The translations under genes were made by a program, and so were the position numbers. From NCBI RefSeq assembly GCF_040954645.1, contig NC_092810.1, forward strand, positions 74,922,660 through 74,986,659: a stretch of DNA of 64,000 nt. The letters run 5' to 3'. Positions 12,233 through 23,839 of this stretch are shown piece after piece (the stretch's first letter is position 1; every line of letters starts with the position of its first letter). Source of the DNA: Diabrotica undecimpunctata (lineage: Eukaryota > Arthropoda > Insecta > Coleoptera > Chrysomelidae). Under the pieces are notes generated by a model. The model made no database searches. It saw only the letters and a program-made list of their open reading frames with translations, and was not told the origin of the DNA.

Positions 12233-12424
12233 CTCATATATGGTTAAATATGTGTATATGTGTATATAAATATGTGTTTACAAACATTATGTAATTAGAA
12301 TCCAAACCTCTGTTTTACCCCATTTGTTAATACCTCCTGCCCGTGACCTAGTCTAGTTTGTCTTAATAAAAATGTCTTGATGGGTCCCTAGACAAGAAAC
12401 GAGTGGCCATGTTTTTATCCCTAT

Positions 12425-12515
12425 CCTATCCTTAATAATAATAATAAAAAAAAATACAAATATTCTGTGGCAAATAGACAAGTTCTAATGCCATCCACTA
12501 TCTACACACACACAC
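12425..12515 (+). other. I1 3' tail: TAA repeats, extra segment and (AC)n
   Basis: (TAA)n-like sequence near 12430-12450 should end an I-type LINE. About 55 unrelated bases and then ACACACACACAC follow before the target-site duplication at 12516-12527. The extra piece is not from L2, whose frame continues precisely across the duplication. It may be a 3' transduction, meaning read-through of the normal end at the source locus. Confidence 0.55.
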
Positions 12516-12992
12516 AACTATTAAAAGTAAGATTAATATAAACTTAATACAAGTATACGCTCCTACAAGTAACAGTACAGACAACGAAATTAATGAATTT
12601 TACCATGTATTAAAGCAAGCACTAAATAACACAAAAAAACACGAAATTTGTGTAATAATGGGAGACTTCAACGCTAAAGTAGGAGAAGACATAACTCCCG
12701 GAGTTACTGGAGGATTAGGTCTTGGGGAAAGAAACGAAAGAGGTGATAGATTGGTAGAGTTCTGCCAAGAGGAAAACTTTGTTATCACCAACACATGTTT
12801 TAAACAACCAAAAAGACGTCTCTATACATGGATATCACCGAGAGATTGCCATGGTAGTGTAATGCGTAACCAAATAGATTATATCATGATTAGCAATAGA
12901 TTTCGAAACTCATGTAAATGTACTAAGACATATCCAAGTGCCGACGCAGCCACCGATCACAATTTACTGGCATCTAGAATCAACCTAAAATT
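12516..12992 (+). pseudogene. L2 endonuclease, C-terminal part
   Basis: The frame from 12516 continues the 6528-7213 block: ININLIQVYAPTSNSTDNE, VIMGDFNAKVGED (catalytic Asp and Asn), GLGERNERGDRLVEF, RRLYTWISP, MRNQIDYIMIS and SADAATDHNLLASRI (terminal His). All expected endonuclease motifs are present, and this block has no stop. It is cut at 12992 by L3, and the frame resumes at 14900. This segment alone cannot encode a working enzyme. Confidence 0.85.
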
Positions 12993-14889
12993 CTTCTTCT
13001 TCTTCAAGTGCCATCTTCGTTCCGAAGGTTGGCGATCATCAGGGCTATACGTATTTTCGAAACTGCTGACCGAAACAATTCGTTGCTGCTACAGCTATAC
13101 CATTCCCGTAGATTCTTTAGCCAGGAGTTTCGTCTTCTTCCTATGGACCTTTTTCCTGCTATTTTCCCTTGCATAATTATTCGAAGCAGTTCATATCTTT
13201 CGCCTCTTGTAATGTGTCCCAAGTATTGCAGTTTTCGTTTTTTAATCGTAAATATGACTTCCTTTTCTTTATTCATTCTTCTCAAGACCTCGACATTTGT
13301 GACTCTCTCGGTCCATGATATTCTCAGGATTCTGCGATACATCCACAGTTCAAATGCCTCTAATTTTTTGGTATCAATCTTTTTCAACGTCCATGACTCC
13401 ATTTCGTAGAACCGCACAGAAAGTACGTAACATCTCATCAGGCGAAGTTTCATTTCAAGGCTCAAATCTCTTCCGCAGAACACTCTCTTCATTTTAGTGA
13501 ATATGGATCTGGCTTTTTCTATTCTTATTTTGATTTCTGCTGAGCTATCGTTGTCTTCATTTATAAAAGTGCCTAAATATTTGTATTTGCTAACTCGATC
13601 GATAATTTCATTGTGTAAATATAAATTTTGAACATTTTGTGTTGATTTCGATATTACCATAAATTTAGTTTTCTTTATGTTCAAAGATAGTCCATATTCT
13701 TCGCTGCAGTCTGCTATCTTATTCACCAATGTCTGTAGCTCTTCAAGTGTTTCTGCGATCAGAACGGTGTCGTCGGCAAATCTCAGATTGTTTAATCTAA
13801 CACCATTTATTTTAATACCTACGGATTGCTCAGAGAGTGTTCTATTCATTACGTCTTCGGAATAGAGATTAAACAGGGTTGGTGACAGTATACACCCTTG
13901 TCTCACACCTCGCTTTATTTCAATTTCTTCAGTGGTATTATTCTCTACTCTCACTACTGCTTTCTGATTGTAGTACATATTTTCTATTAGTCGGATGTCT
14001 CGTTTATCTAAATTCTTTTCTGTCAGGAGTCTGATTAGGTGATCATGCCGCACTTTATCAAAGGCCTTGTTGTAATCTATGAAACACATGAATACATCTT
14101 GATTTATGTCAAGACATCTTTGAGACATAACGTTCAGTGCAAACAACGCCTCTCTTGTTCCAAGTCCATTTCGGAATCCAAACTGGGTATTATTGATGTC
14201 CATTTCCAGTTTTCTGTGTACTCTAGAGTGTATAATTTTCAGAAATATTTTCAGTACATGGCTCATCAGACTGATTGTACGGTAATCACTGCATTGTTTG
14301 GCATTTATCTTTTTTGGTATAGTAACAAAGGTGGATAAAAGCCATTCTTGTGGTATTTTTCCTGATGTATAAATGCTATTGAAAAGTTTAACTAAAATGT
14401 AAATCGAGTCTTTTTCTATTAGTTTAAGGATTTCCGTTGGTATTTCATCTGGACCTGGGGCTTTACCATTTTTCATTCTTTTTAGTGCGTACATTACTTC
14501 TTCTTCCGTTATTTCTGGACCTTCGTCTCCTTGTATGTTACTTAGCTCAGATTGTTGTCTATCATCTGCAAAGAGTTCTTCAATATAGTTTTTCCATGTC
14601 TTCAACTGTTCTTCTAGTTCTGTTATTATGTTTCCGTTGACATTATACAGGGTATTTGGCTGCTTACGTTTTTGTGTACCTGCAAGTTCTTTCACTTTTT
14701 TATGTACATTAAAAATATCATGTTTTGCCTGCAATTGCTCTATTTCTTCACATTTTCTTTTATAAAAATCTTCTTTTGCTATTCTGATTTCTATTTTGAT
14801 TTCTTTCTGTATTTGTTTATACCTTTGTTCGTTTTTTCCTTTCATTATTCTCCGATTGTCCATGAGAAGAAGGATCTTATCAGTCATCC
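12993..14889 (-). mobile_element. 5'-truncated RTE-like LINE L3, antisense inside L2
   Basis: On the minus strand the element starts at 14889 in the linker motif WMTDKILLLMDNRR and ends at the TTC-repeat (AAG on the element strand) at 12993-13004. A 10-bp target-site duplication, ACCTAAAATT, flanks it. Truncation at the 5' end is the usual result of incomplete target-primed reverse transcription. The remaining frame has no stop, so the insertion is probably young. Confidence 0.9.
13004..14889 (-). CDS. L3 reverse transcriptase (open, lacks endonuclease)
   Basis: The minus-strand frame is open from the truncation point to 13004, about 625 residues of element sequence. It has the linker (CEEIEQLQAKHDIFNVHKK), the RT fingers (KAPGPDEIPTEILKL), CSDYRTISLMSHVLKIFLK, FGFRNGLGTREALFAL, FIDYNKAFDKV (catalytic Asp), RQGCILSPTLFNLYSED, the catalytic box RFADDTVLIAE and a C-terminal region with RRILRISWTERVTNVEVLRR. 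The box is FADD rather than the more usual YADD, a common and functional variant. The frame appears to extend to 14923, but bases above 14889 are antisense L2. Without a 5' end, a promoter and the endonuclease it is unlikely to act alone. Confidence 0.9.
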
Positions 14890-17002
14890 ACCTAAAATTA
14901 AAGACAATCAAAAAGCCTTCCATTACAAAAAAATACGATAGACAAAAACTAAAAGAAGAAGAATTTAAACATCACTTTGAACAGACAAAGAACGAAAAAA
15001 TTCGAGACAACATCACACAAGTATACAATGTACCAACAGTCGAAGAAAGATGGGATAACATAAAGAATGGTATCATCGATACAGCAACGCAAAGTGGAAC
15101 TGTCACCCATTATAAAAAGCAAGCATGGATGACAGATGAAATAATCGAAATGATGGACGAAAGAAGACAGCTTAAAAATAGAAATAACTCAGAGTATAAA
15201 CGAAAGCATAATCTGATTCGAAGAAAAATCAGGGAAGCCAAAGGTTATGGATGCAAGCAAAATGTGAGGAACTAGAAAAATTGCAACGAAAACATGACGA
15301 ATTTAACACACATAAGAAAATAAAAGAAGTTACAGTACACAAAAGAAATACACCCATAACATTAACGAATAATGAAGGTCATGCACTATCCCTAGAAGAC
15401 GAAGTAATGGAGGAATGGGAAAACTACATTAAAGCATTATTTAAGGATGTTCGAGGATCACTACCTAACTTAAGTGCAAATACAGGACCATCAATCTTAA
15501 AAGGTGAAGTGGAAAAAGCCATACACCAAGCCAAAAACAACAAAGGTAGTGGACCAGATCAAATATACAGCGAATGGCTAAAATTACTCTCAAATGACAA
15601 TATAAAAGAACTCACTGTACTTTTCAATCAAATATATGATACCAGTGAAATTCCATCGGACTGGTTAAAATCAATCTTTATTCCTCTACCTAAGAAACCA
15701 AACGTTAAGAAATGTAGCGACTGTAGACTCATTAGTTTAATGAGCCATGCCGTTAAAATACTGTTGCATATTCTTCTAAATCGAATTAACAACAAGTGCG
15801 AAGAAATAATTAGTCAAGAGCAGTTCGGGTTCCGGAGATGCCTTGGAACTAGAGAAGCACTATTTTCTATGCAAAAACTCCTTCAACGATGTTGGGAGGT
15901 AAGAAAACCCGTATATATTTGCTTCATTGATTTTGAAAAGGCATTTGATCGCGTTCAGCATAGCAGACTAATTACCGCCTTGCAGAGCATCCAAGTAGAT
16001 GAGAAAGACATCAAACTTATTGCCAAACTTTACTGGAACCAAACAGCCATTATTAATACCAACAACAGAGAATCAAAGCCAATCAGTATTGAACGAGGCG
16101 TAAGACAAGGCTGTATACTATCTCCCACCCTCTTTAACGTGTATTCTGAGAATCTATTTAGGGAAGCTTTAAAAGATCAAAAAGGAATTATCATAGGAGG
16201 AGAAATAATTAACAATATACGGTACGCCGACGATACTGTAATTCTAGCTGAAAACATCGACGATCTGCAGGAGCTAATCAATAGAGTTGACATGGAATGC
16301 ACAAATTGGGGACTGTCGATAAATATTGATAAAACTAAATACATGGTGACCAGTAAAGTGGATATCGGCGCAACCCAACTGATATTAAACCAACAACCGC
16401 TGCAGAGAGTTCAGAGATTCAAATACCTTGGATGTTGGATTACCCAAAATCTAGATCCATCCTTCGAAATTCGATGTAGAATTGAACAGGCAAGAAACTC
16501 ATTTCAAAAATTCAAGCCTCTATTATCCAATAACTCATTAAATTTGGAAATCCGTGCAAAGTTTACAAGATGTTACGTGTGGTCTGTACTTTTGTATGGA
16601 TGTGAAACTTGGACTTTAAACGCCGATATCATGAATAAAATCGAGGCGTTTGAGATGTGGTTGTATCGAAGGATACTAAAAATTCCACGGACTAGCAGAA
16701 CCAGAAATGAAGAAGTTCTTCGAAGAATGGGACATCAACGAACTCTATTAAATATTATTAAGAGGCGTAAACTAGAATATCTTGGACATATAATCAGAGG
16801 ACCAAGATATGAGTTCCTTCGGCTAATTCTCAACGGTAAAATCGAAGGAAAGAAATGGATAGGACGGAAGAAACTCTCTTGGTTGAGGAATTTGCGGCAG
16901 TGGACAGGTTTGCCAGCGGACCAATTGCTACACGTAGCGCAAGACCGAGATCAGTATAAAAATATTATAAGCATGGTAGTCGCCGATGTTCCGTAGGGAT
17001 AT
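14890..17002 (+). pseudogene. L2 linker and reverse transcriptase (one frameshift)
   Basis: The endonuclease frame resumes at 14900 (KKYDRQKLKEEEFKHHFEQ, KQAWMTDEIIEMMDERRQ) and runs to a single frameshift near 15243-15250. The RT then continues uninterrupted to 16996: CEELEKLQRKHDEFNTHKK, CSDCRLISLMSHAVKILLH, FGFRRCLGTREALFSMQ, FIDFEKAFDRVQH (catalytic Asp), RQGCILSPTLFNVYSE, RYADDTVILAE and RRILKIPRTSRTRNEEVLRR. It ends in the family C-terminus and the AAG tail. Apart from that frameshift and the two nested insertions, L2 coding capacity looks intact. Confidence 0.87.
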
Positions 17003-17025
17003 GGCACTCTAAGAAGAAGAAGAAA

Positions 17026-19185
17026 GGTCACCAATGGAGACACTGCGGACGGCAGCCAGATGGTTGGTGGAGAGCGAGTCGTGGGTTCGAAACTAGCTTT
17101 TGGAACCGGGAATGGGTCCAACGGACGAAATAAGTAAAGATAGATCAGGATAAGATATATTAAAAAAAGATACAGAAATAACCATAAAGATAGATGAGTA
17201 AAATTACCAAAGATAAGATAAGATAGAAAAAGGGCGCCACTTAATTTTTGGGGTTCAAGGGGACAATTAAGAAACCCTAGAACGAAAAGAGATAAGGAAA
17301 GATATTTAGGTTCTGAGACCAAACCCACGGAAAGATATCACAGTTAATTATTAAATAAATTTTATCAACACACTAGATTAACAAATAAATATATTAGGTG
17401 GACTCCGTTCACCTACTTACCTACGAAACTTAATCAGCCTGATCTTTATTCTGGTCGAAGGTATAATACTAATTTAGGGTAATAAGCAAATATTCAGAGG
17501 TATTATTTTATCAGGAAACTTATTAGGAGTCGAGAAATAAAATTCATTGATAAAACAAAACAATATATTCAACAACCCAATTATATAGGCGGCTGTATGT
17601 AAACAAGTAAAAAATGCACCATCAATGAATGAATGATTGTATACATATAGAAATAAACAGTATTATGATTAAGACATATCTCTACAGATGCAGTATAATT
17701 AAATCATGCACAAATTAAATTATCAGCGAAGAGAGCCTGAAAATATTTAAGAAAATTCAACTAAAGCTGATATAAATCTTTCTTCGCTGTTTATGGGTTT
17801 ATCTCGCGATAACGGGTACAATAAATTAGAAAAAAAAATGAATAGCAAATAAAACAAAGTTAATTAAAGTTAAATTCAAAAGAATACAAAACGGTTACAT
17901 AAATTCTGTATTATAAAAATTAATCCAATCCGCACTTGGTCTTAAGTTAATTATCTGTCTCGCACTGTTGTTTAATAATTAACTGTTCTAACTGAGAATT
18001 AAATGTTCTTAATAATTATTAGTGAGGAGTTCTTAATAGCTGATTGAAAGTTCGTATTAAAATATTAAATGTTATTTTAATTAATTTGCTAAATGGGTAG
18101 TTAACCTTAACTACAGATAATGAAATGGTTGACGCAGATTCGTCCAAAATTGGGTAATATGATTACATACCATATTATTTGCCCAGATAATTGAAGGTAA
18201 TATGATTATATTAACTTACAATGAAATCTCGATGACTGTTGCACAACACTGACTCTATTATACTTTTACTAGTATCAAGCACTGAAGTTAATTAAAATAA
18301 TGGTACTTTATAACCATATTTAATCTAATATGGTATTAGATTAAGCAACTCAAATATTTAAGTATATATCACCGAGAACGGTAAGATAAGCAAGCGCCTT
18401 TACTCAAAGACCGCCCTCTCAAAAGTGCCATTTTTCCTCTCAAAATTTCACAAGCTTCCCCAAAAACAAATGTGGGATAACTTCCACTTAAAAATGACAG
18501 GCCAGCCTGCATGTATTTCTAGGAAGGTAAAAAGGTTCTAACGACATAGGAAGTAACGAGAAGAAACGTGAGCAGAAATCTTTTGGATTAAGTTCTTACA
18601 GAAAAATACTATAAAGTGCTTTACGACGATGTTTACTAAATTTATCAAAAAGAAACCGCCTGAAACCGAAAAGAATTAACCCGGCCCTACCGTAACGTAT
18701 ACTATTTCGGTGGCGTCTTTTGATAAGTAGGACCTTCCCGTACGTGAGAATTCCGTGGTTCGGAAAGTTAGTAGGCTCCAATAAAACTTTTTAATGGTAA
18801 ACAAGACCACCCGCATATTTATTTTCAAATACGGCCATGGGCGTCTCAGCAACAGGGGTAAAGGTATTAAAAATTGTTTAATATTTTAATTATAAAAAAA
18901 ATGTTACAATGTGTTTAATGGAAGGGGGTTTTGAGCCAAAAAGATTTTTTGGATTCCCTTTGGTCTGCGTTGACACCCCTCACAATTTATTTTGCTTTGC
19001 ACATGTGCGGCCTCATTCGCGATTCAATCTGACAGCTGTATATGCACTGTAGGAATGTGATATTTTGTAAACATCACATATATATATATCGTCCCAAATC
19101 ATAATTGATTTCACATTTAAAGCACACACATAACGAGACTTTGAGTGTTGATAATAATACAATATCTTCATTGAAAAGCAAAGAA
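17026..19185. other. non-coding region after LINE L2
   Basis: The first 400 bases are mixed sequence with a B-box-like GGGTTCGAAAC at 17083. The rest is AT-rich with many short stop-bound frames. No coding region, tRNA or clear repeat boundary could be supported. A GC-richer patch at 18370-18850 has no recognisable product. Confidence 0.5.
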
Positions 19186-19837
19186 TAGAACATATGTGCT
19201 ATGTGTAACACATATAAATCAAGGTCAACCAGTGATATGTTAAATCACCTTAGTAGTTGTCACGATATAAAAATAGAGACAGAAGAATTTGCATCAGTAG
19301 TAGAATTTCAAGAATGGAGAAACACAGTTGAGGAAGAATGTAACACCCAGTTTCGCAAAAGGCAAACAAAGTCCACCAAGCATCATGTTATTATAAAATA
19401 TATATGTAGTCGATCTGGGATGTATAAACCAGGTGGTCAGAAAAAGAGACACTTAAAGCTTCGAGGCAGTAAGACAATTAATGCATATTGCCCTTTATCT
19501 ATAAATTTTGTAATAAAGACAAGTGGCAAATATTTTTTTTGTTTTTGAGATATATAATATAAATTAAATTTTTTTAGGGAATTGTATTGCCAAGTTTGGC
19601 AAACCGCATGTGGGACACAGATCTGAATTAACACACATGGCATTGACAAAGCAAGAAAACGAAGCACATTCACCAACATGGCACAAAAATTATACTATAA
19701 GTATAGAAGCTTGGCTAAATTTCATGAAAGAGCAGGGAGAATGTGTTCTTTTTTTTAAGCCTCAAGGTATTTATTATGAGGATTATCCACAATTTAAAAA
19801 TGAAGACAGGCAAATAAAGACAAAAGGTACTCAATAA
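19186..19837 (+). pseudogene. Mutator-like (MULE) transposase N-terminal fragment
   Basis: The frame at 19186-19545 opens with a Cys/His finger (CAMCNTYKSRS then HLSSCH), followed by EEFASVVEFQEWRNTVEEE and a basic region (YICSRSGMYKPGG, KRHLKLRGSKTIN). A second frame at 19576-19837 continues with NCIAKFGKPHVGHRSELTHM and CVLFFKPQGIYYEDYPQF. This order resembles arthropod MULE/FAR1-like transposases, whose catalytic DDE region would follow but is absent. TTTTTTTAG at about 19569-19577 is a plausible 3' splice site, so the two frames may be exons. Family assignment is from motif resemblance only. Confidence 0.5.
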
Positions 19838-20340
19838 ATAATGCAAATATATTCAACTTTAAAATAATGTGGCCAGTGGTCCCATAGTGAAACCACAATT
19901 TCACGAATTTTTATCCTACTGTCCCGGTTTGCGTCGGCCGGAACCACAGACCAATTCTATAATGCCCTCTCTTACACTATCGGCGGTACGATCAGGTTTT
20001 GGAGCGCTTTAGGGCTTTAGTGTGTTCTAGTAGGCAATAGATGTGACACGATTTTCGCTATTTTGCGTGCCAACTACTTAAATTTCTACTGAACGTAAAC
20101 AAATTGATAATGGCAGCTAAATTAGGTTAATTAATGGTTTTTAAAGAGATCGTATACAATTTATTCTGATATTTGTGTATATTTTTATATTTTCAAGTCG
20201 TCTAACAGATGTGGTTCCGTATTGTCCCACAAGTACAGTTTATTATTTTTGTTGTTTTTTTTTATTTTACAAGATAAACGAAGGCTGAAGGTCTAAATAC
20301 TTGGTGTACCGTGGCTGTCTAAACATTAAACTAATGGTTG
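19838..20340. other. unassigned spacer before PLE-B
   Basis: Mixed sequence without a supported gene. A moderately GC-rich stretch (19870-20040) could be the decayed end of the MULE-like element, but no inverted terminal repeat was found. Confidence 0.45.
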
Positions 20341-20533
20341 GGGAGGGGTAATTTATTGATACGGGATTTGAAACACTTTAAAGTTCATGACCAATTTTTT
20401 CACTTTTATTACAGAAAGAAAACAATGGAGAATAAATAATTTAGAAACTATGGGAAATAATGGTGTATTTGCTTTGATTGAGATAATACCATCTGACGGA
20501 GAGTCAGAAGCGTCAGATATTGATAATTGAAGA

Positions 20534-20784
20534 TTGCACCTAAAGTTATACTCAAAGAAGAAAATAAGGACAGAATCAGCGAGAATTCTGCATAAAGCTA
20601 AGACACCGAAAAATAACCTGAGCCACCAAGAAATTCGTGCCATAAAATCGTTAAACTCAGACAAAGATGTTGTAATTTTACCAGCAGACAAGGGAAACGC
20701 CACCGTCGTAATGAAGACAACCGACTACAAAACGAAAATACAAAATCTTTTAGATCCTGCGGTATATAAGAAACTTAAAAAAGA
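20534..20784 (+). pseudogene. PLE-B N-terminal coding region
   Basis: The frame carries EIRAIKSLNSDKDVVILPAD followed by KGNATVVMKTTDY, the conserved motif upstream of the RT domain in Penelope-like elements. It ends at the L4 insertion point after VYKKLKK. Residues drawn beyond 20784 belong to L4. Preceding sequence (about 20400-20528) has a short acidic frame ending SDGESEASDIDN whose relation to the PLE is unclear. Confidence 0.8.
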
Positions 20785-23150
20785 GGTGATAGACTTATAT
20801 GGTTCTGCCAGGAATATAACCTGCTATTAAGTAATACACTCTTCAAGCTCCCCAAACGTCGACTTTACACATGGAAATCCACCGCTGACTCACCTGACAA
20901 CATCATAAGGAATCAGATAGATTATATAGCAGAACAAGATATAAAAACAAGATAAAATCGTCAAAAACGTACCCAGGTGCCGATGTTCCTACGGACCACA
21001 ATCTGTTGGTATGCAGAATGGTCATGAGAGTAAAACGGCTCGAGAAAAGATCTAATTTAAACACAATTGATATTAAGAAACTCACTAACCCAAAAACCGA
21101 AATAAAAGTACGAGAACAACTAGGAAAAAAAAATAAACGACATTAACGAGAACACGTCGGACATAATAGAGAGATGGGATAAATCGAGGGAAGCAATCCA
21201 AACAACATTCGCGACTCTATTAAAGTGTGACAGACGGAAGAAGAAAGAATGGATGTCTGATGAGATAATGGATATGATGGATGAAAGACGTAAATTCAAG
21301 AATAAAAATGAAGAAAAATACCAGCAGATCCACAAAATCATAAGAACGAAAATTCGAGAAGCCAAAGAAAAATGGTTTTCCAACGAATGCAGGGAAATAG
21401 AACAATACGAACGAAAATACGACAGTTACAATATGCACAAAAAAATAAAATCAATGAAAAACAAGAGGAAATTCAATAAGTCACCCAACAGCATAAAAGA
21501 TGGCGATGGAAATCTTATCTCGGAGCCATCAACGATCTTAGAAACATGGAAATTATACATAGAAAAATTATTTGCATCTGACAGGACTGATGATCACCTA
21601 TATGGAGAAGGAGAAACAGGACCTTCAATCCTTAAATCGGAGATAGAAGATGCCATTGCAGCACTAAAAAACAATAAGTCAGCAGGTCCGGACAATGTAC
21701 CCTGCGAAATATTAAAGATCCTATGTAAATCAGACAAACAGTTCCTTGATAATCTAGTTGAACTTTTTAACAACATATATAATAGCGGTAAAATCCCGGA
21801 GAACTGGCTGCAGTCAACATTTATTACAATCCCGAAGAAACCATATGCCCAGATCTGTGATGACTACCGGCTTATAAGCTTGATTAATCATGTCACTAAA
21901 GCGTTCACTAAGATCATTCATAGAAGAATATATGATAAATGTGAGTCAAATATTGATAGATCGCAGTTTGGCTTTCGGAAAGCACTTGGAACAAGAGAAG
22001 CAATTTTCGCTCTCCAGGTGCTTATACAGCGGTGTAAAGACGTTGATAAGGACGTGTATTTGTGCTTTGTGGATTTTAGAAAAGCATTTGACAATGTCAA
22101 TCATGAACAATTGATAGATATTCTGCGAAAGACAAGTATTGACGACAAGGACATTCGAATTGTGGCAAACCTATACTGGGGTCAAACAGCAAGAGCAAAA
22201 ATTGGCAACGAACTCACTAAAAGTGTACAGATCAAAAGAGGTGTCCGTCAGGGTTGTATATTATCCCCACTCCTATTCAATATTTATTCCGAAGAAATAT
22301 TTAATAAATGTATGGAAAATGCAAATAAGGGCATAAAAATAAACGGCGAGTTAACGAACAATATAAGATATGCCGACGACACGGTTATCCTTGCCAGTAC
22401 CATAGACGAATTACAGCAGGTAATGGAAAGAGTTTATTCAGTTAGTGAGGAATACGGCCTGAGCCTCAACTTCAAGAAGACAAAGTGGATGCTGATAAGC
22501 AGGAAGCAACAGCCTGCTCGACAGTTACGGATAAGTAACATACTAATTGACCATGTAGAATCTTATGTGTACCTTGGCAACAACGTAAATGCAAAATGGG
22601 AACAGGCCACAGAAATTAAGGCGAGAATAGAACGAGCTAGAGCAGCATTTAGCAATATGAAAAAGCTCCTCATAAGCAGGGATTTGTCTCTTCCCATAAA
22701 ACTACGTCTAGTTAAATGCTACATTTTTCCGATCTTACTGTATGGTGTGGAGGCCTGGACGCTGACGGAGACGCTCACGAGAAAACTAGAAGCATTCGAA
22801 ATGTGGGTGTACCGACGCATTCTTCGTATATCCTGGACCGAACATGTCACCAACACAGAGGTAATCCAAAGAATCGGAAAGGAGAAAGAAATCGTGAATA
22901 CAATTAAACAAAGAAAGCTTGAATATCTAGGCCACATTGAGACACGATAAGTACCGTCTACTGCAATTGATTCTCCAGGGAAAAATAGACAGTAAGCGAG
23001 GGCCAGGCAGGAGAAGACACTCCTGTGGAGTGGCTCCAAAATCTGAGGAAGTGGTTCGGGCTCACATCGGTCGAACTATTCAGAAGCGCCGCAAATAAGA
23101 TCAGAATTGCCATGTTAATAGCCAACGTTCGCAACGGACAGGGCACTTGA
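20785..23150 (+). pseudogene. L4 endonuclease end and reverse transcriptase
   Basis: The endonuclease remnant (PKRRLYTWKSTADSPDNIIR, NQIDYI) is frame-broken near 20940. From 21253 an open frame of 565 residues gives the linker (EIMDMMDERRKFKNKNEEK), KSAGPDNVPCEILKI, DDYRLISLINHVTKAFTKI, FGFRKALGTREAIFALQ, FVDFRKAFDNVN (catalytic Asp), RQGCILSPLLFNIYSEE and RYADDTVILAS. It ends early at 22948-22950 after YLGHIETR. The last 60 or so family residues continue in another frame to about 23150, so there is a frameshift near 22940. The catalytic core is intact. Confidence 0.87.
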
Positions 23151-23161
23151 AGAAGAAGAAG
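20785..23161 (+). mobile_element. 5'-truncated RTE-like LINE L4, inserted in PLE-B
   Basis: It begins in mid-endonuclease (GDRLIWFCQEYNLLLSNTLF) and ends GGGCACTTGAAGAAGAAGAA near 23140-23161. An 8-bp target duplication, AAAAAAGA, flanks it. It has the same orientation as the PLE host and the same family tail as L1, L2, L3 and L5. Confidence 0.88.
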
Positions 23162-23169
23162 AAAAAAGA

Positions 23170-23831
23170 TCCCACAGCAGTCACCCTAAGGAAAATCAAT
23201 AGACTTATAAAATCTTCATCCATACCAGACGATATAAAGCTAAGAATATGCAACAGCGAAGCAGTCACACCACGCTTGTATGGCTTGCCAAAAATCCACA
23301 AAGACGATGTACGATGCCTTTGTTAAAGACTCCGCCCATTCCATTGAGAAGATCAAAGGAATAACTTTACAGGAATCTGAAATTCTTGTTAGCTTTGATG
23401 TTGTTTCCCTATTTACAAGAGTTCCCCTAGAAGACGTCCTGAATTTAATTAAGGGACTAGTTTTCCAGGATATGGTGAAATTATACCGTATTTGCCTCAC
23501 TACCACCTACTTTTCATGGGAAGACCAGATTTATGAACAGGTAGGTGGAATAGCAATGGGAAGTCCACTAAGCCCGGTCGTAGCCAACCTTTTCATGGAG
23601 CATTTAGAGAAGAGGGTAATGGACTTAGCATACAAGCCAAGGATATGGTTTAGATATGTCGATGACACTTTTGTGAATTGGGGTCACGGAGTAGAAAAAC
23701 TTAACGATTTCCTGTCTTATATAAACACATTACATCCAAATATTCAATTTACGATGGAAACAGAAAAAGATCAACAATTAGCGTTCTTAGATGTATTAGT
23801 AAATCGAAAGGAAGGTTACTTAGGAGCTTAG
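23170..23831 (+). pseudogene. PLE-B reverse transcriptase
   Basis: The RT resumes after L4 with LRKINRLIKSSSIPDDIKLR and LYGLPKIHKDD. A shift near 23300 leads to an open frame 23280-23831: ILVSFDVVSLFTRVPLEDVL (catalytic Asp), GGIAMGSPLSPVVANLFMEH and the catalytic box FRYVDDTFV, then QFTMETEKDQQLAFLDVLV. These are diagnostic of Penelope-like RTs, which are related to telomerase RT. The frame stops at 23829-23831, where about 25 residues (the region that usually reads YRKPTHTDRYL) appear deleted before similarity resumes. Confidence 0.85.
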
Positions 23832-23839
23832 GACCAAAA

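Larger units (their letters stand above)
7214..12515 (+). mobile_element. I/Jockey-type LINE I1 with RNase H, inserted in L2
   Basis: About 5.3 kb bounded by a 12-bp target-site duplication. Order: 5' UTR with internal promoter (7214-7365), ORF1 gag-like (7366-8695), then endonuclease, RT, RNase H and a C-terminal Cys/His motif (8708-12232), a 3' UTR and a TAA-rich tail (about 12430-12450). An RNase H domain and a TAA-repeat tail are features of the I superfamily. An extra 60-70 bp including (AC)n lies between the TAA tail and the duplication. Internal stops, frameshifts and a deletion at the endonuclease start make this copy non-autonomous. Confidence 0.85.
6440..17025 (+). mobile_element. 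RTE-like LINE L2, host of two nested insertions
   Basis: L2 is present in three blocks: about 6440-7213, 12528-12992 and 14900-17025, totalling about 3.35 kb. I1 sits between blocks one and two (duplication AACTATTAAAAG at 7202-7213 and 12516-12527). L3 sits between blocks two and three (duplication ACCTAAAATT at 12983-12992 and 14890-14899). Across both junctions the L2 reading frame continues exactly when one duplication copy is counted. The 3' end is GGCACTCTAAGAAGAAGAAG at about 17003-17025. The 5' boundary near 6440 is approximate. Confidence 0.88.

Noticed and set aside
13008..14941. Many plus-strand frames opposite L3
   Set aside because: Shadows of the intact minus-strand RT frame.
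17053..17094. A-box-like CAGCCAGATGG and B-box-like GGGTTCGAAAC, possible tRNA or SINE
   Set aside because: The boxes are about 31 bases apart, shorter than in tRNA genes, and no acceptor stem pairs were found.
17590..17610. GGCGGCTGTATG shared with 46814
   Set aside because: Only about 12 bases match, with no extension on either side; chance similarity cannot be excluded.
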